DNA of 42,969 nucleotides from a bacterium (GCA_018062085.1 JAGOSY010000037.1:1-42969), one strand, 5' to 3'. Counted from the stretch's first letter, positions 16,849-24,722 are shown. The notes: generated from the sequence alone by a model not told the origin. Program-made: numbers and translations.

Positions 16849-17433
16849 CTAAACTGGGCCAGCAATCGCTTCTAATTTCTCTGATTTACTCCCTTCACCT
16901 TCCAAAACTGTCACCCGAAGATGATCTTCTTTCTTCGGCTGGTTGCTTGTGAAGTCATCTTTGTTGAACACTTGAGCCAGCATTTCTCCATCAACTAGAA
17001 CCAACTTGTTTCCTTCTATCGCTGCCTCAAAGCTCCAATACTGGCCGACTTCCGCTTTTAGATAGCCGTCCAATATCACCAAATAATCACGCTGCCTCTC
17101 GACTGACCAAACATCAACGAATATCTGGCTCTCACTCAGCTCCCTAATTCTACCCCTGACAAAAAACTGCCCTTCTTTCTCTTTGTTGCAATCACTTGCT
17201 ACCCACTTAACTTTAAGTGCTAGCGAGCCACGCTCTGCAACAGGAAAGACTGACCATATCTGTGTTCCTAAACTAACCTTCTTGCTCGCTTTGGCATTTC
17301 CACCAAACAGCGCGCACGGAATATTGACACCACTATCTACCTTTAAAAACCCGCGAAACCCTTCGTCGTATCCAACTATTCTCCCTTTGATATAACCAAA
17401 GGCTGCTGGATTCGGTAGCTTCTCTTCTGTCAT
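16849..17433 (-). CDS. Unknown protein with two OB-fold-like segments (194 aa)
   Basis: ATG 17433 has AGAGG upstream; a longer form from 17451 is less likely. Two similarly patterned beta-rich stretches are seen: GYIKGRIVGYDEGFRGFLKV (about 12-32) and FFVRGRIRELSESQIFVDVW (about 90-110). Both read like the first strands of OB folds (G-x-I/R-V/I alternation). No catalytic motif, signal peptide or membrane segment. With SSB and RadC-like genes nearby, a single-strand nucleic-acid role is possible, but this is inference. A decayed copy of its middle portion lies immediately upstream (17519-17650). Confidence 0.65.
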   Translation of the reverse strand: MTEEKLPNPAAFGYIKGRIVGYDEGFRGFLKVDSGVNIPCALFGGNAKASKKVSLGTQIWSVFPVAERGSLALKVKWVASDCNKEKEGQFFVRGRIRELSESQIFVDVWSVERQRDYLVILDGYLKAEVGQYWSFEAAIEGNKLVLVDGEMLAQVFNKDDFTSNQPKKEDHLRVTVLEGEGSKSEKLEAIAGPV

Positions 17434-17518
17434 TTTCAAACCTCTGCACAAGCCCTAATTATCTTCACTCTGTCCAACCCAAGTAAATACCGCATAGAAG
17501 ACGGCAAAGTGATATCCA

Positions 17519-17650
17519 GCGAATATCCACCCGCAAATTGCCCCCCTTCTTTCTTTGTTGCCAGCACTCGCTATCCACCCTAACTAGAGTGGTGCAGCCA
17601 GCATGCAATGCCAAATTCCCAAAAGTGACAGGCAAGACATTGGTTACAGT
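17519..17650 (-). pseudogene. Decayed paralogue fragment of the neighbouring gene
   Basis: The minus strand encodes NVLPVT, GNLALH, VDSECWQQRKKGGNLRVDIR, which aligns with SVFPVA, GSLALK, VASDCNKEKEGQFFVRGRIR of the 16849-17433 protein. The DNA also matches (TGCCC..CTTCTTTCT..TTTGTTGC and following). The fragment lacks the ends of the gene and has length changes, so it is a relic of a tandem duplication. The 102-codon frame around it has no good start or ribosome binding site. Confidence 0.5.
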
Positions 17651-17773
17651 GACCTGTTTTGGGCGGTGGGCGGGCGGCCAGCGGGGAACCTGCCGTTTTT
17701 GCCACAAACAGACAACACCGATCACTGATCGATAACAATTAGAAATTATTGGCGATGGTCGAGTACCTAACAA

Positions 17774-17795
17774 GAAGCCGCCTAGCGGCGGCTTC
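17774..17795 (-). terminator. Terminator downstream of the degenerate RadC-like gene
   Basis: GAAGCCGCC (17774-17782) and GGCGGCTTC (17787-17795) form a perfect 9-bp stem with a 4-nt loop, followed on minus by TTGTT. It lies 27 bp past the stop of the gene at 17822-18217. Confidence 0.65.
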
Positions 17796-17821
17796 CAAAC
17801 TTTGCTATTACGACTTATGCC

Positions 17822-18217
17822 CTATGACTTAGACAACTGCCGCCATATTTTGGGCTGATGACCCCTCATGCAATACTCTCCATCTTTATTGACAATTATG
17901 TAATCGTCAATTTCAATACCGAGAACTTTCCCCGCTCTAATCAACTCCTGAGCCATTTTCATATCTTGTACGCTGGGAGCGACTGAGAGATCTAGTGTGT
18001 GCCGCGCATAAATAATAGTGGTGAAATTAGACATGATCGCAGCCTTAAATACTTCGCTTGTTCCTAGCGGCACTGTGCCCGGGCGCGCTGCAAGCTCCAT
18101 ATAACCGCATACCTGCCTCTGCCTATCCACGCTCACAACAAAAGTGCGCTCTGTTTTTGATAGGCTGAGGGCATAAAAAAATTTTTGTCTTGGTATTTGT
18201 ATTTGTGTTGGTGTCAT
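17822..18217 (-). CDS. RadC-like JAB/MPN protein with degenerate metal site (131 aa)
   Basis: It has the RadC fold pattern: FFYALSLSKTERTFVVSVD strand region, GTSEVFKAAIMSNFTTIIYA, then AQELIRAGKVLGIEIDDYII. At the place where RadC has HNHPSG...PS..D, this protein reads YARHTLDLSVAPSVQDMKMA: the Asp and one His remain, but the second His and the PSG turn are lost. RadC-family JAMM proteins need two His and an Asp for zinc, so this copy is probably not an active metalloprotein. AGAGGA precedes ATG 18217. An intact RadC lies 560 bp upstream on the same strand, which suggests duplication then divergence. Confidence 0.8.
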   Translation of the reverse strand: MTPTQIQIPRQKFFYALSLSKTERTFVVSVDRQRQVCGYMELAARPGTVPLGTSEVFKAAIMSNFTTIIYARHTLDLSVAPSVQDMKMAQELIRAGKVLGIEIDDYIIVNKDGEYCMRGHQPKIWRQLSKS

Positions 18218-18405
18218 TTACTATCGTCCTCTAATTGGCTTGCTGTGCTTTCATCCGCTTAGATCCATTTCTGACTGACTTTCGCCTATGCTTTGCGATC
18301 TGCCATGGCTGACAATGAGGCGATCTAAAACTTCGACATAACAACTGTTCAGTCTTAATCAGTGTTTCGATACTTTATCTAGTTTGAATCTCTTCGCCTG
18401 CTCAC

Positions 18406-18648
18406 TTACCCATGTCGCTCGGCTGAGTAATGAACATATGCGCGCGAATCTAAGTCAGCAAAATCAAGGTTTAGAGCGTCACATACATGCCTAATGTCGG
18501 CCAACAGATCAGCAATGCCATCTTCTGGACACTGCTGCCAATCTTTCCGATTTGAATGATCGTAGTATCCAGCCGCTCTGCCATGTGTTGGCTTCCCCCG
18601 CAAGGCAGCCAACGCTCTAGCTGCCCGTCTCTTATTCCTGTACTTCAT
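18406..18648 (-). CDS. Small conserved-type hypothetical protein (80 aa)
   Basis: AAGGAG sits 7 nt before ATG 18648, a strong start signal. The N-terminal 18 residues are Arg/Ala-rich (KYRNKRRAARALAALRG); the C-terminal part is an acidic helix pair, DGIADLLADIRHVCDALNLD then FADLDSRAYVHY. This pattern is familiar from short hypothetical proteins of plasmids and phages, but I cannot give a function. It lies between the two RadC-like genes on the same strand, with no terminator seen before 18405. Confidence 0.65.
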   Translation of the reverse strand: MKYRNKRRAARALAALRGKPTHGRAAGYYDHSNRKDWQQCPEDGIADLLADIRHVCDALNLDFADLDSRAYVHYSAERHG

Positions 18649-18778
18649 CTAAATTCTCCTTGCTGAAAATCTTCTAAAATCTGGACCGCCTTGGCGGCCC
18701 AGCAAAATTTTTGCCACTCAAGAGAAGTAGCCACCAGGCGCTAACCTGGCAGCTGCTTCTCTCGCTCAATGACTGAGA

Positions 18779-19381
18779 TTAAAACCACAAATGACTGTAG
18801 TTTTCTCTCAAAGAATATAAGCTTGATGCTGTCACGATCACGTGATCAATCACCTGAACGCCAAGCAGCTCCCCGCCTGCGATCAGCCTCTTTGTTGTCT
18901 CGATGTCTTCCTTGCTGGCGTCCTCTACCCCTGATGGGTGATTGTGCGCTACGATAATTGCATGTGAATTATTCAAAAGTGCGGCCTTGAAAACTTCCCG
19001 AGAATGAACTAATGACGCCGATAGTGTGCCGTGCGACACTTCATGAAAGCCCGTCACCCGAAGCTTAGTGTCAAGATGAAAAGCAATGAAATATTCTTCT
19101 GAACTGTGCCGCAGCGGCTCAACAAACTGACCAATAGAGTCAGCTGAAGTAATGACAATTGGCTCTGGCCCTGCTTCTCTAATCAGTGCCAGTTTCATTT
19201 GAGGGACAATATATCTCAGGTGATTCTTGATCGTTCGACTGCTCACTTTCTTACTCTTCGCCTTACTCTGCCTCTTGCCGCGAGGCTTAATCACGCCTCT
19301 GTTCTGGCTCTGGCTCCCGCTTTCACCCAATGACTTACCTGCTACTTCGCTTGCTACTGTGCTGTTCATAGTGCTATTCAT
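18779..19381 (-). CDS. radC: RadC-family JAB-domain protein
   Basis: The JAMM zinc motif is intact: IIVAHNHPSG followed by ASKEDIETTKRLI. The surrounding strands (FIAFHLDTKLRVTGFHEVSH, SREVFKAALLNNSHA, LLGVQVIDHVIVT) match RadC. RadC-type proteins are common on plasmids and integrative elements; their role in DNA metabolism is unresolved. The open frame extends to 19666, but the extra N-terminus is low-complexity and reads through a palindromic intergenic repeat. ATG 19381, preceded by AGGAAAAGG, is the better start, and ATG 19396 is possible. A basic linker (KPRGKRQSKAKSKKVSSRTI) precedes the domain. Confidence 0.85.
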   Translation of the reverse strand: MNSTMNSTVASEVAGKSLGESGSQSQNRGVIKPRGKRQSKAKSKKVSSRTIKNHLRYIVPQMKLALIREAGPEPIVITSADSIGQFVEPLRHSSEEYFIAFHLDTKLRVTGFHEVSHGTLSASLVHSREVFKAALLNNSHAIIVAHNHPSGVEDASKEDIETTKRLIAGGELLGVQVIDHVIVTASSLYSLRENYSHLWF

Positions 19382-19440
19382 TGCCCTTTTCCTCATTGCT
19401 TTATTGGCTAGTTTTTCGCCTACTTTTCTGCCTTGACTAA

Positions 19441-19560
19441 ATCGAGTGCGCAGCGCACCCCATGCGGCAATGCCAGTAAAACCCCGCCCCTGGGGCCTCA
19501 AGTCCTGTCTGCCGTAGGCACCCGCAGGGCTTGGACATGGACTTGGGGTGGAAGGGTTTA
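19441..19560. repeat. GC-rich palindromic intergenic segment
   Basis: GTGCGC-A-GCGCAC (19446-19458) is a near-perfect palindrome. Farther on, CTCAAGTCC pairs with GGACTTGGG around nested TGCC-GTA-GGCA and CCTG/CAGG stems. The translated reading through it is low-complexity, as with dispersed intergenic palindromes. It sits in the leader of the radC transcript. Confidence 0.45.
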
Positions 19561-19678
19561 GGCTCCTTTGCCTGGCATGGAAGGCAGCGCGCACCAACAT
19601 CCAGTAACTGCTAGAACAACAAGGAATTAGTACGGGGCAAACACCACCTGAAACATCAGCCAGCAATGACGACTAATC

Positions 19679-19744
19679 AAAAAAATAGAAATAAAAATAG
19701 AAAGGAAAAGAAGGAAAAGGAAAAGTAAAAGTAAAAAAAGAAAC
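19679..19744. other. Polypurine tract (about 65 bp)
   Basis: The plus strand is almost all A and G with rare T; the minus, which is the transcribed direction here, is a pyrimidine run. It lies between the ssb terminator and the palindromic segment. Possible triplex-forming or unwinding element; no gene. Confidence 0.5.
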
Positions 19745-19765
19745 TAGATAACTAATAAAAGAAAA

Positions 19766-19791
19766 GTGGCCGAGACTTTCGCCCCGGCCAC
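19766..19791 (-). terminator. Rho-independent terminator of ssb
   Basis: On minus, GTGGCCG pairs with CGGCCAC across a 12-nt loop, followed by TTTTCTTTT. It begins 11 bp after the ssb stop. Confidence 0.75.
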
Positions 19792-19801
19792 TTACTTAAA
19801 T

Positions 19802-20215
19802 CTAGCCTTTTGCTGCTGCTAGTCTGAATCCCCGACGTGCCTTTGGTTTTGTTTCAGCCACCACAGACTGACTGTCTTCAGCAACAGGCTTCCTCCCACA
19901 AAGGTGATAGCTAGTGAGGTTGACTACTGGCTTGGTCACCTGTACTTTTACCCCGTCTACTTCCTTTGTGAAAGTAGAGAGTGAAAGCCTTCCCTGTACG
20001 GCAATTTCACGCCCCTTCGTGACGGTAGAGAGCACTCTGTCGCCTAGCCCATTCCAGGCATCAACATCTATCCAGAGAGTCTTTTCTTCATCAGTATTAG
20101 AGGAAAATTCTTTTACTGCTAGAGAAAACTTAACCACCTTGTTGCCTGTGTCTTCAAATGAAACTGAGTGTGGATCTTGTCCGACGTGTCCGATGAGAGC
20201 AATTAAGTTGTTCAT
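19802..20215 (-). CDS. ssb: Single-stranded DNA-binding protein
   Basis: The OB-fold signature is clear: NNLIALIGHVGQDPHSVSFE, KVVKFSLAVKE, TLWIDVDAWNGLGDRVLSTV, KGREIAVQGRLSLSTF. The product is about 137 aa, shorter than chromosomal SSB. The C-terminus (ARRGFRLAAAKG) lacks the acidic DDDIPF-type tip that recruits host proteins, so it may coat DNA without binding the usual partners. GGAG lies 13 nt before ATG 20215; an ATG at 20224 overlaps that site and is less likely. It probably protects single-stranded DNA after transfer or during replication. A strong terminator follows. Confidence 0.93.
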   Translation of the reverse strand: MNNLIALIGHVGQDPHSVSFEDTGNKVVKFSLAVKEFSSNTDEEKTLWIDVDAWNGLGDRVLSTVTKGREIAVQGRLSLSTFTKEVDGVKVQVTKPVVNLTSYHLCGRKPVAEDSQSVVAETKPKARRGFRLAAAKG

Positions 20216-20744
20216 GGTTAGCATCTCCGTGCTGTGTCTAGGTGCAAACCCAAAAGCACGAGTTTTTGATTGAGCATGGACGCGCAGCGCCCTTCAGGGT
20301 CTGCCATTGCTAAATCAGAAACTTGTGCCACTCTCGCACCTGATTAACACAGGCGGAGATAGCTTGAACAACAAATCAATAACTCACAACCACGGCAGCC
20401 AACACACAAGCTCTCATTGAAACCAGAATTCATGGTCAATTCAACAGAACAGAAAAGAAAACAACTCAAAGCAACCTGAATGATGAAAAATACACTGATG
20501 TTAATGAACACGGAAATGGCCAACAGAGACGGCCCACAGAAACACTCTAGGTACAACAAGTACAAGCCGTTAGGCTGCAGCAATACTAAGAAAAATGGAA
20601 GAAGACATAAAAGACGGTCACCGGCTCAATCCACACTAATTACAGCCACGGGAAAGCCCTGAGCAGAGACAAACAGTGCTGCCAGTGCGACAAACATTAG
20701 TCACGACAACGGCGACAAATCAATCAGCAGGATAAAAGCAAAAG

Positions 20745-20761
20745 TGGAGCGAAAGACTCCA
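20745..20761 (-). terminator. Probable terminator after the 110-aa gene
   Basis: On minus, TGGAG and CTCCA bracket a 7-nt loop and are followed by CTTTTGCTTTT. It starts 4 bp past the stop codon. The remainder of 20225-20744 has no gene I can support. Confidence 0.5.
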
Positions 20762-20764
20762 ACA

Positions 20765-21097
20765 CTAATTTTCGCCCTGACTCAAGCGTCTGATTCTCTC
20801 TTCCTGTAGCCCTATCAAAGTATTGCCAATTGCGCTCTTCACCCTCCACAGCTCCTCTTTTGGCAATCCACCATCATCGGTTATCTGTGAAACTATGCGC
20901 TTGGTCAATCCGGCAAGAGCCAATTCCCAATCAGCATATGTCATTTCAACTTCAAGATTACCTTGATTAATAATGGCACTAGGTGCCCCTATCGTTGAGC
21001 ACTGGGAGAAAAGAAATTCCCTGACTTCTAGCAAGTCTTCCGCTAATAACTCAATTCTGACCATTAACTCTGGCGGTATGGCACTCAAATCAGCCAT
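20765..21097 (-). CDS. Unknown protein coupled to the RepL-like gene (110 aa)
   Basis: Its ATG overlaps the stop of the upstream gene as TGATG, so translation is coupled. The sequence is acidic and helical (LLAEDLLEVREFLFSQ; AIGNTLIGLQEERIRRLSQ) with a central YADWELALAGLTKRIVSQIT segment that also looks helical. No metal, nucleotide or membrane motif is seen. The tight pairing with the winged-helix protein suggests they act together, for example as a partner or antagonist of the DNA-binding protein. I cannot assign a family. Confidence 0.65.
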   Translation of the reverse strand: MADLSAIPPELMVRIELLAEDLLEVREFLFSQCSTIGAPSAIINQGNLEVEMTYADWELALAGLTKRIVSQITDDGGLPKEELWRVKSAIGNTLIGLQEERIRRLSQGEN

Positions 21098-21459
21098 CAG
21101 CTGCCACCTTGCTGTTTCAATAATGCCTTGTCACCATGTTTCAACCCAGAAATTGTGTTTTGAGAAGCAGCGCGTTGAAATACTGGATTCACTTGCCAAA
21201 TCGGCCTACCATCAAACCCCTTCTCCTCTTTCTTGCTGAAAAGCCCAGCTTCAATCAGAGCCTTTATCGAACGGCTTACATTCGACTCTGCAATATCAAG
21301 CATCTCAGCTATCTCAATTTGCCGTATGCCAATAAACCCATCGTACTCAGCAGTGAGCATACACATGAGCACACGGAGCTGCTCTCCTGTCAGGTTTGAC
21401 TTGACCACATGCTCAAAGAATTGATGCTTGCCTTCCATGATTTCTCTCTTTCTCACCAT
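21097..21459 (-). CDS. Winged-helix protein, RepL/MarR-like
   Basis: A winged helix-turn-helix is evident: LTGEQLRVLMCMLTAEYDGF, IRQIEIAEMLDIAESNVSRS, IKALIEAGLFSKKEEKGFDG, ending in a wing plus IWQVNPVFQ. This resembles the RepL group of plasmid replication proteins and also MarR/IclR-type regulators; I cannot separate these by eye. The frame is open to 21549, but 21456-21495 is a 17-bp palindrome whose arm contains the ATG at 21459. The true start is 21459 or ATG 21438 (preceded by AAGAGAG). Binding of its own palindrome, with autoregulation, is a reasonable inference. Confidence 0.7.
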   Translation of the reverse strand: MVRKREIMEGKHQFFEHVVKSNLTGEQLRVLMCMLTAEYDGFIGIRQIEIAEMLDIAESNVSRSIKALIEAGLFSKKEEKGFDGRPIWQVNPVFQRAASQNTISGLKHGDKALLKQQGGS

Positions 21460-21495
21460 GTCGATACTTATCATATGCGATAAGTATCGACATGG
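21456..21495. promoter_or_regulatory. Perfect 17-bp palindromic operator
   Basis: CCATGTCGATACTTATC (21456-21472) is followed by a 6-nt spacer and its exact reverse complement (21479-21495). It overlaps the start of the winged-helix gene and faces the plus-strand gene at 21683. No T-run, so operator or replication site rather than terminator. Confidence 0.75.
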
Positions 21496-21682
21496 CAATC
21501 GAAGAACTTCAAAACATTTTTCTAGCAGCTCTTCTTGCACAAGACCCACCTTTGCTCAGCTGTTTAATACCAACGCTCTCAATAACTCAATAGTAAGCTT
21601 TGAGAAAAGGCTGCCGCTGCTAAAATGTTGCTGTTATCAGAAAAATCACCACCAGATAAGTTTGCCCTAAAATATCCCTCAG

Positions 21683-22165
21683 ATGAGCCCCGACCTTGAA
21701 AGAACTAAATTGGAAGCAGCAACTTATCCCGGATGCAACGTAGTGCAAGACGTATCTAAAGTCTCGCAAGTAGTGCCGGGCGTGCCTAAGTGGCTAAGCA
21801 ACATCCTCAAAAAACAAGCAACAAGCGAACTGGGCAAAAGTCTCGAAGGACAATCGCGAACACTAGACGCCTGGTTCGGCCCTCTCATGCTCGACCACTG
21901 TGGCACCACCGATTGGGGCGGTATACCAGAATGCTTTGTTTCAGAACCATATAACGTCAAGGCCAACGCAATAGCTAAACTACGAACAATAGGCCGCCGA
22001 CTGGGCTTTGCTGTGGCATATGACCCTGTCTCTTACTACTATCCTGGTGGCTGCCAGCGCATTGTGCTCTTTCCAATTACCACCCCACTTAATTCAAATA
22101 GCCACCCAACAGCTGTTCTTGCTTTAATTGAAGCCGGTGGCACCGTTGCCGACTTAGAGCGCTAA
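21683..22165 (+). CDS. Unknown protein (160 aa)
   Basis: The N-terminal 60 residues are charged and variable. The conserved-looking core reads WFGPLMLDHCGTTDWGGIPE, then FVSEPYNVKANAIAKLRTIG, and GCQRIVLFPI. This WGG...FVSEPY pattern resembles hypothetical proteins on other mobile elements, but I know no function. It has no signal peptide or membrane segment. The start has no strong ribosome binding site. It is divergent from the winged-helix gene and 42 bp upstream of the zinc-ribbon gene on the same strand, so these two probably share a transcript. Confidence 0.65.
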   Translation: MSPDLERTKLEAATYPGCNVVQDVSKVSQVVPGVPKWLSNILKKQATSELGKSLEGQSRTLDAWFGPLMLDHCGTTDWGGIPECFVSEPYNVKANAIAKLRTIGRRLGFAVAYDPVSYYYPGGCQRIVLFPITTPLNSNSHPTAVLALIEAGGTVADLER

Positions 22166-22207
22166 TGGAGCCATGATGATTAGAGAAGCTGCTAAGGCAC
22201 AAGAAGC

Positions 22208-23389
22208 ATGAGCATAAAGAGCCTATCAAAGAAAAAACGAGCAAAAACTAAGAAAGCTCTATTTATCGAAGATGTCATTGAGCCTAGTCGTATCAGAACC
22301 GTGTCCTTTGCTAAGGCCTATCCTGAAGCAGCAACCCTCTGGGACCATAAACGAAACTGCGGCTTTGGCCCTGAAGACTTTTCATATGCCTCAAGCGTTC
22401 GCGCTTGGTTCAAATGCCCGCGCGGCAAAGATCATAAATTTCGTGCTTACATCATCTCCATGAGCCGGGCTGCTCGCAACGAGACATATTCCATGGGGTG
22501 TGGCTTCTGCCGTGGCCTGAAAGCATCTGTCACTAATAATCTCGCTCAAAGGTTTCCTCACCTTGCCAAAGAATGGATGGTTACGAAGAATGGCTTCAAA
22601 CCAGACCAGATATCTTCTGGCTCGAATAAAAAAGTCTGGTGGAAATGCAAATGTGGCAACACCTGGAAAACCGCAATAGCTCACAGGACAACCAGCGAAT
22701 CCGGCTGCCCGAAATGCAACCTTGGCTCTTCAATTGACTTACGCGATTACCCAGAAGTCTTACTTGATTTTGATCGCGTTAAGAATAAAGGAATTGACCC
22801 TCATGCTCTGCCAACAGCAGGTGCTTACTTCTGGCGTTGTAGCATGGTTAAGTCCCACACTTGGGTCTCTGGCTTCTACCGCACAAGCAAACAAGCACGC
22901 TGCCCATACTGCACAAACAAAAAAGCTTCAAAAGAAAATAACCTCAAAAAATCCCACCCAGCTCTTGCCAAACAGTGGCACAAATCGAAAAACAAAGACT
23001 TAAAACCAACCGATGTTACCTCCGGAAGTAGCACTAGAGCCTGGTGGCAGTGCTCGCAAGGACCGGATCATGAGTGGCAGACTAAAATTGCTGACAGAAC
23101 AAACTACAAGACCGACTGCCCATTTTGCTCATTTAGACGAACTTCAATAACAAACGTAATTTCAACGGTTGCACCACATTTAGTGAAAGAATGGCACGCA
23201 ACTAAAAATGGCAAAGTAAAACCAAATAATGAAAGGATTAGTTCAAGGATAAAACGCTGGTGGCTCTGCTCAATTTGCTCCCATCAGTGGCAAGCTGAGC
23301 CCCAAAGAAGAATAGTAAGAGGAAGCGGCTGCCCACGCTGTGCGGCACCAAATAGCAGTAAGTATTCGCAAAAAAAGCGAAAAGCTTGA
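22208..23389 (+). CDS. Multi-unit zinc-ribbon protein (DUF4379-type, 5 units, 393 aa)
   Basis: Five units follow the plan W-W/F-x-C...H-x-W...C-P-x-C: WFKCPRGKDHKF/GCGFC, WWKCKCGNTW/GCPKC, FWRCSMVKSHTW/RCPYC, WWQCSQGPDHEW/DCPFC and WWLCSICSHQW/GCPRC. Linkers such as LAKQWHKSKNKDLKPTDVTS carry the family hallmark W-H-x(2)-K-N. Each unit should bind one zinc. The N-terminus is Lys-rich (SLSKKKRAKTKKALF), consistent with nucleic-acid binding. It is the second member of this family here; the other (3054-4742) has more units and diverged linkers, so these are paralogues rather than a recent copy. Confidence 0.85.
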   Translation: MSIKSLSKKKRAKTKKALFIEDVIEPSRIRTVSFAKAYPEAATLWDHKRNCGFGPEDFSYASSVRAWFKCPRGKDHKFRAYIISMSRAARNETYSMGCGFCRGLKASVTNNLAQRFPHLAKEWMVTKNGFKPDQISSGSNKKVWWKCKCGNTWKTAIAHRTTSESGCPKCNLGSSIDLRDYPEVLLDFDRVKNKGIDPHALPTAGAYFWRCSMVKSHTWVSGFYRTSKQARCPYCTNKKASKENNLKKSHPALAKQWHKSKNKDLKPTDVTSGSSTRAWWQCSQGPDHEWQTKIADRTNYKTDCPFCSFRRTSITNVISTVAPHLVKEWHATKNGKVKPNNERISSRIKRWWLCSICSHQWQAEPQRRIVRGSGCPRCAAPNSSKYSQKKRKA

Positions 23390-23505
23390 CACCCTTACTA
23401 AATATCAAATATATATATACAGAATTAAGCCAATAAAATATGCATGCTATTGGCCAATCGATATACTCACCGGGTTGTTAGCGCACTTCAAGCAAGGGAA
23501 AAATC

Positions 23506-23765
23506 ATGAGAGGCATCACATTTGAGACCATGGCTCATGCCCTCATGTCCACGGCCTACAACAGAGACGGCATTGCTAGCCGTTCATCCGGCCATCTCAA
23601 AGCCTCAGCTCCGCCGAGCAGGTTCTACTTACTCGCTCAGAAGAGCTGCTTCTATCCAACCAGTGGATAGAAATAAAAGACGACAACACCCGCGTCCTAA
23701 CCGATGAAGGTCGTGCCGAAGTCACACGCCGCTGCCAAAGTGACTTCAGCCCTCAGAATGAATGA
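23506..23765 (+). pseudogene. Small winged-helix gene broken by a -1 frameshift
   Basis: ATG 23506 has AAGGGA upstream and encodes MRGITFETMAHALMSTAYNR, running to TAG at 23667. From the AAA codon near 23600, reading one base back gives a continuous, protein-like sequence, SLSSAEQVLLTRSEELLLSN then WIEIKDDNTRVLTDEGRAEV, with stop at 23763. That second part is a typical wing (N-x-R-V-L-T-D-x-G). One lost A in the AAA run would explain it. A sequencing error or true pseudogene are both possible; no canonical slippery heptamer is seen. Confidence 0.55.
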
Positions 23766-23822
23766 CTGAATGATAGATAGATTTATTTATTTGTCGACCA
23801 TACGCAGCAATCAAAACAATAA

Positions 23823-24722
23823 TCAGCCAATCGCCACTTTCTCAGCTGCAGCCAGTAACTGTTCTGGGCTGGCTAGCGGCTGCTCGTAATAGACCTTAGC
23901 GGCCTCTGGCTTCACTCCTATCATCTTGGCCAAATGCTGCAATGGCACATCTGCCTCAGCCATCCTCTTACAGAATGTATGCCGCAAAATTTGCGGCGTG
24001 ACAGCAAAATCAACAAGTGATGCATACTTATCAATGAAGTAATGCACCATCTTCGGTGTCAGCCTTCTTCCACCAACCTCGAAAATTGGCTTCTTTAAGT
24101 TCTTTAGCAGGTTAGAGGCAAGCCTCTCTGAGCCAAAGGATAGCAGTGGCTTTGCTGCTGCCTCAGTCAATGGTATTTGGCGCCCCCTTTTTTCCGAGCC
24201 CACTAAAACAGAAAAGTTCTGCTTGCGCCCACTATCAGTCTTCACTGATGCCATATCACCCCAGGTCAACTTACAAAGCTCCCCAGTCGTCACTCCTGTG
24301 TTGAGGATAAAGAGAACTATTGCCATATGTTCATCTAGACCGGCTAGCTCAACAGCTGCTAGATATTTAGTCAGCTGCTTCTTTGTCAACCACACGGGCT
24401 CTTGTTCTTCTTGTGACTTGTACTTTTGAGTTAAGCCAGTAATGCACCGAGCATCGATGTTCTGAAACTCAAGAAAGCGCTTGATGCAACAAAGCTTACG
24501 CTCAATAGTTGCCGGGCTATATTTTTCGTCCACCAATTCATCGGCATAGTCCTGTATAGTAGTTAATAGCTTGAGTTCTTCAATCTTAAGCTTGGAGTGA
24601 TTATCAGTAATCCACTGCTCAAAAGCTAAAAGGTCACTTCGATAATTCTTTATCGTCAAACTACTAGTCCCAGAATCAGCCAGAACTTTTAAATAGCGAT
24701 CAACCCGTTGCGTCTTATTCAT
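23823..24722 (-). CDS. Tyrosine recombinase-like protein with degenerate active site (299 aa)
   Basis: The fold is clear: N-terminal SAM-like domain (residues 1-95), then catalytic domain with LDEHMAIVLFILNTGVTTGE, KRGRQIPLT and LRHTFCKRMAEADVPLQHLA, ending in KVYYEQP. Compared with Xer/phage integrases, the first catalytic Arg (TG-x-R-x-SE) is Thr (VTTGEL), the His of HxLRH is Gln (TPQILRH), and the H/W of LGH is Val (MIGVKP). Arg and His of LRH and the final Tyr remain. It is probably inactive, or a DNA-binding regulator. GAGGAAG precedes ATG 24722; an upstream ATG at 24743 lacks a good site. Confidence 0.85.
   Translation of the reverse strand: MNKTQRVDRYLKVLADSGTSSLTIKNYRSDLLAFEQWITDNHSKLKIEELKLLTTIQDYADELVDEKYSPATIERKLCCIKRFLEFQNIDARCITGLTQKYKSQEEQEPVWLTKKQLTKYLAAVELAGLDEHMAIVLFILNTGVTTGELCKLTWGDMASVKTDSGRKQNFSVLVGSEKRGRQIPLTEAAAKPLLSFGSERLASNLLKNLKKPIFEVGGRRLTPKMVHYFIDKYASLVDFAVTPQILRHTFCKRMAEADVPLQHLAKMIGVKPEAAKVYYEQPLASPEQLLAAAEKVAIG

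Noticed and set aside
17465..17773. 102-codon minus-strand frame as an intact gene
   Set aside because: Only its middle resembles a protein (the neighbour's relic); ends are Arg/Pro/Trp-rich and no ribosome binding site is present.
19382..19666. N-terminal extension of RadC
   Set aside because: It reads through a palindromic repeat as Pro/Ser/Gly low-complexity; a better start with AGGAAAAGG lies at 19381.
20344..20583. 79-codon Cys/Phe-rich minus-strand frame
   Set aside because: Composition is typical of a frame opposite A-rich DNA, with no ribosome binding site.
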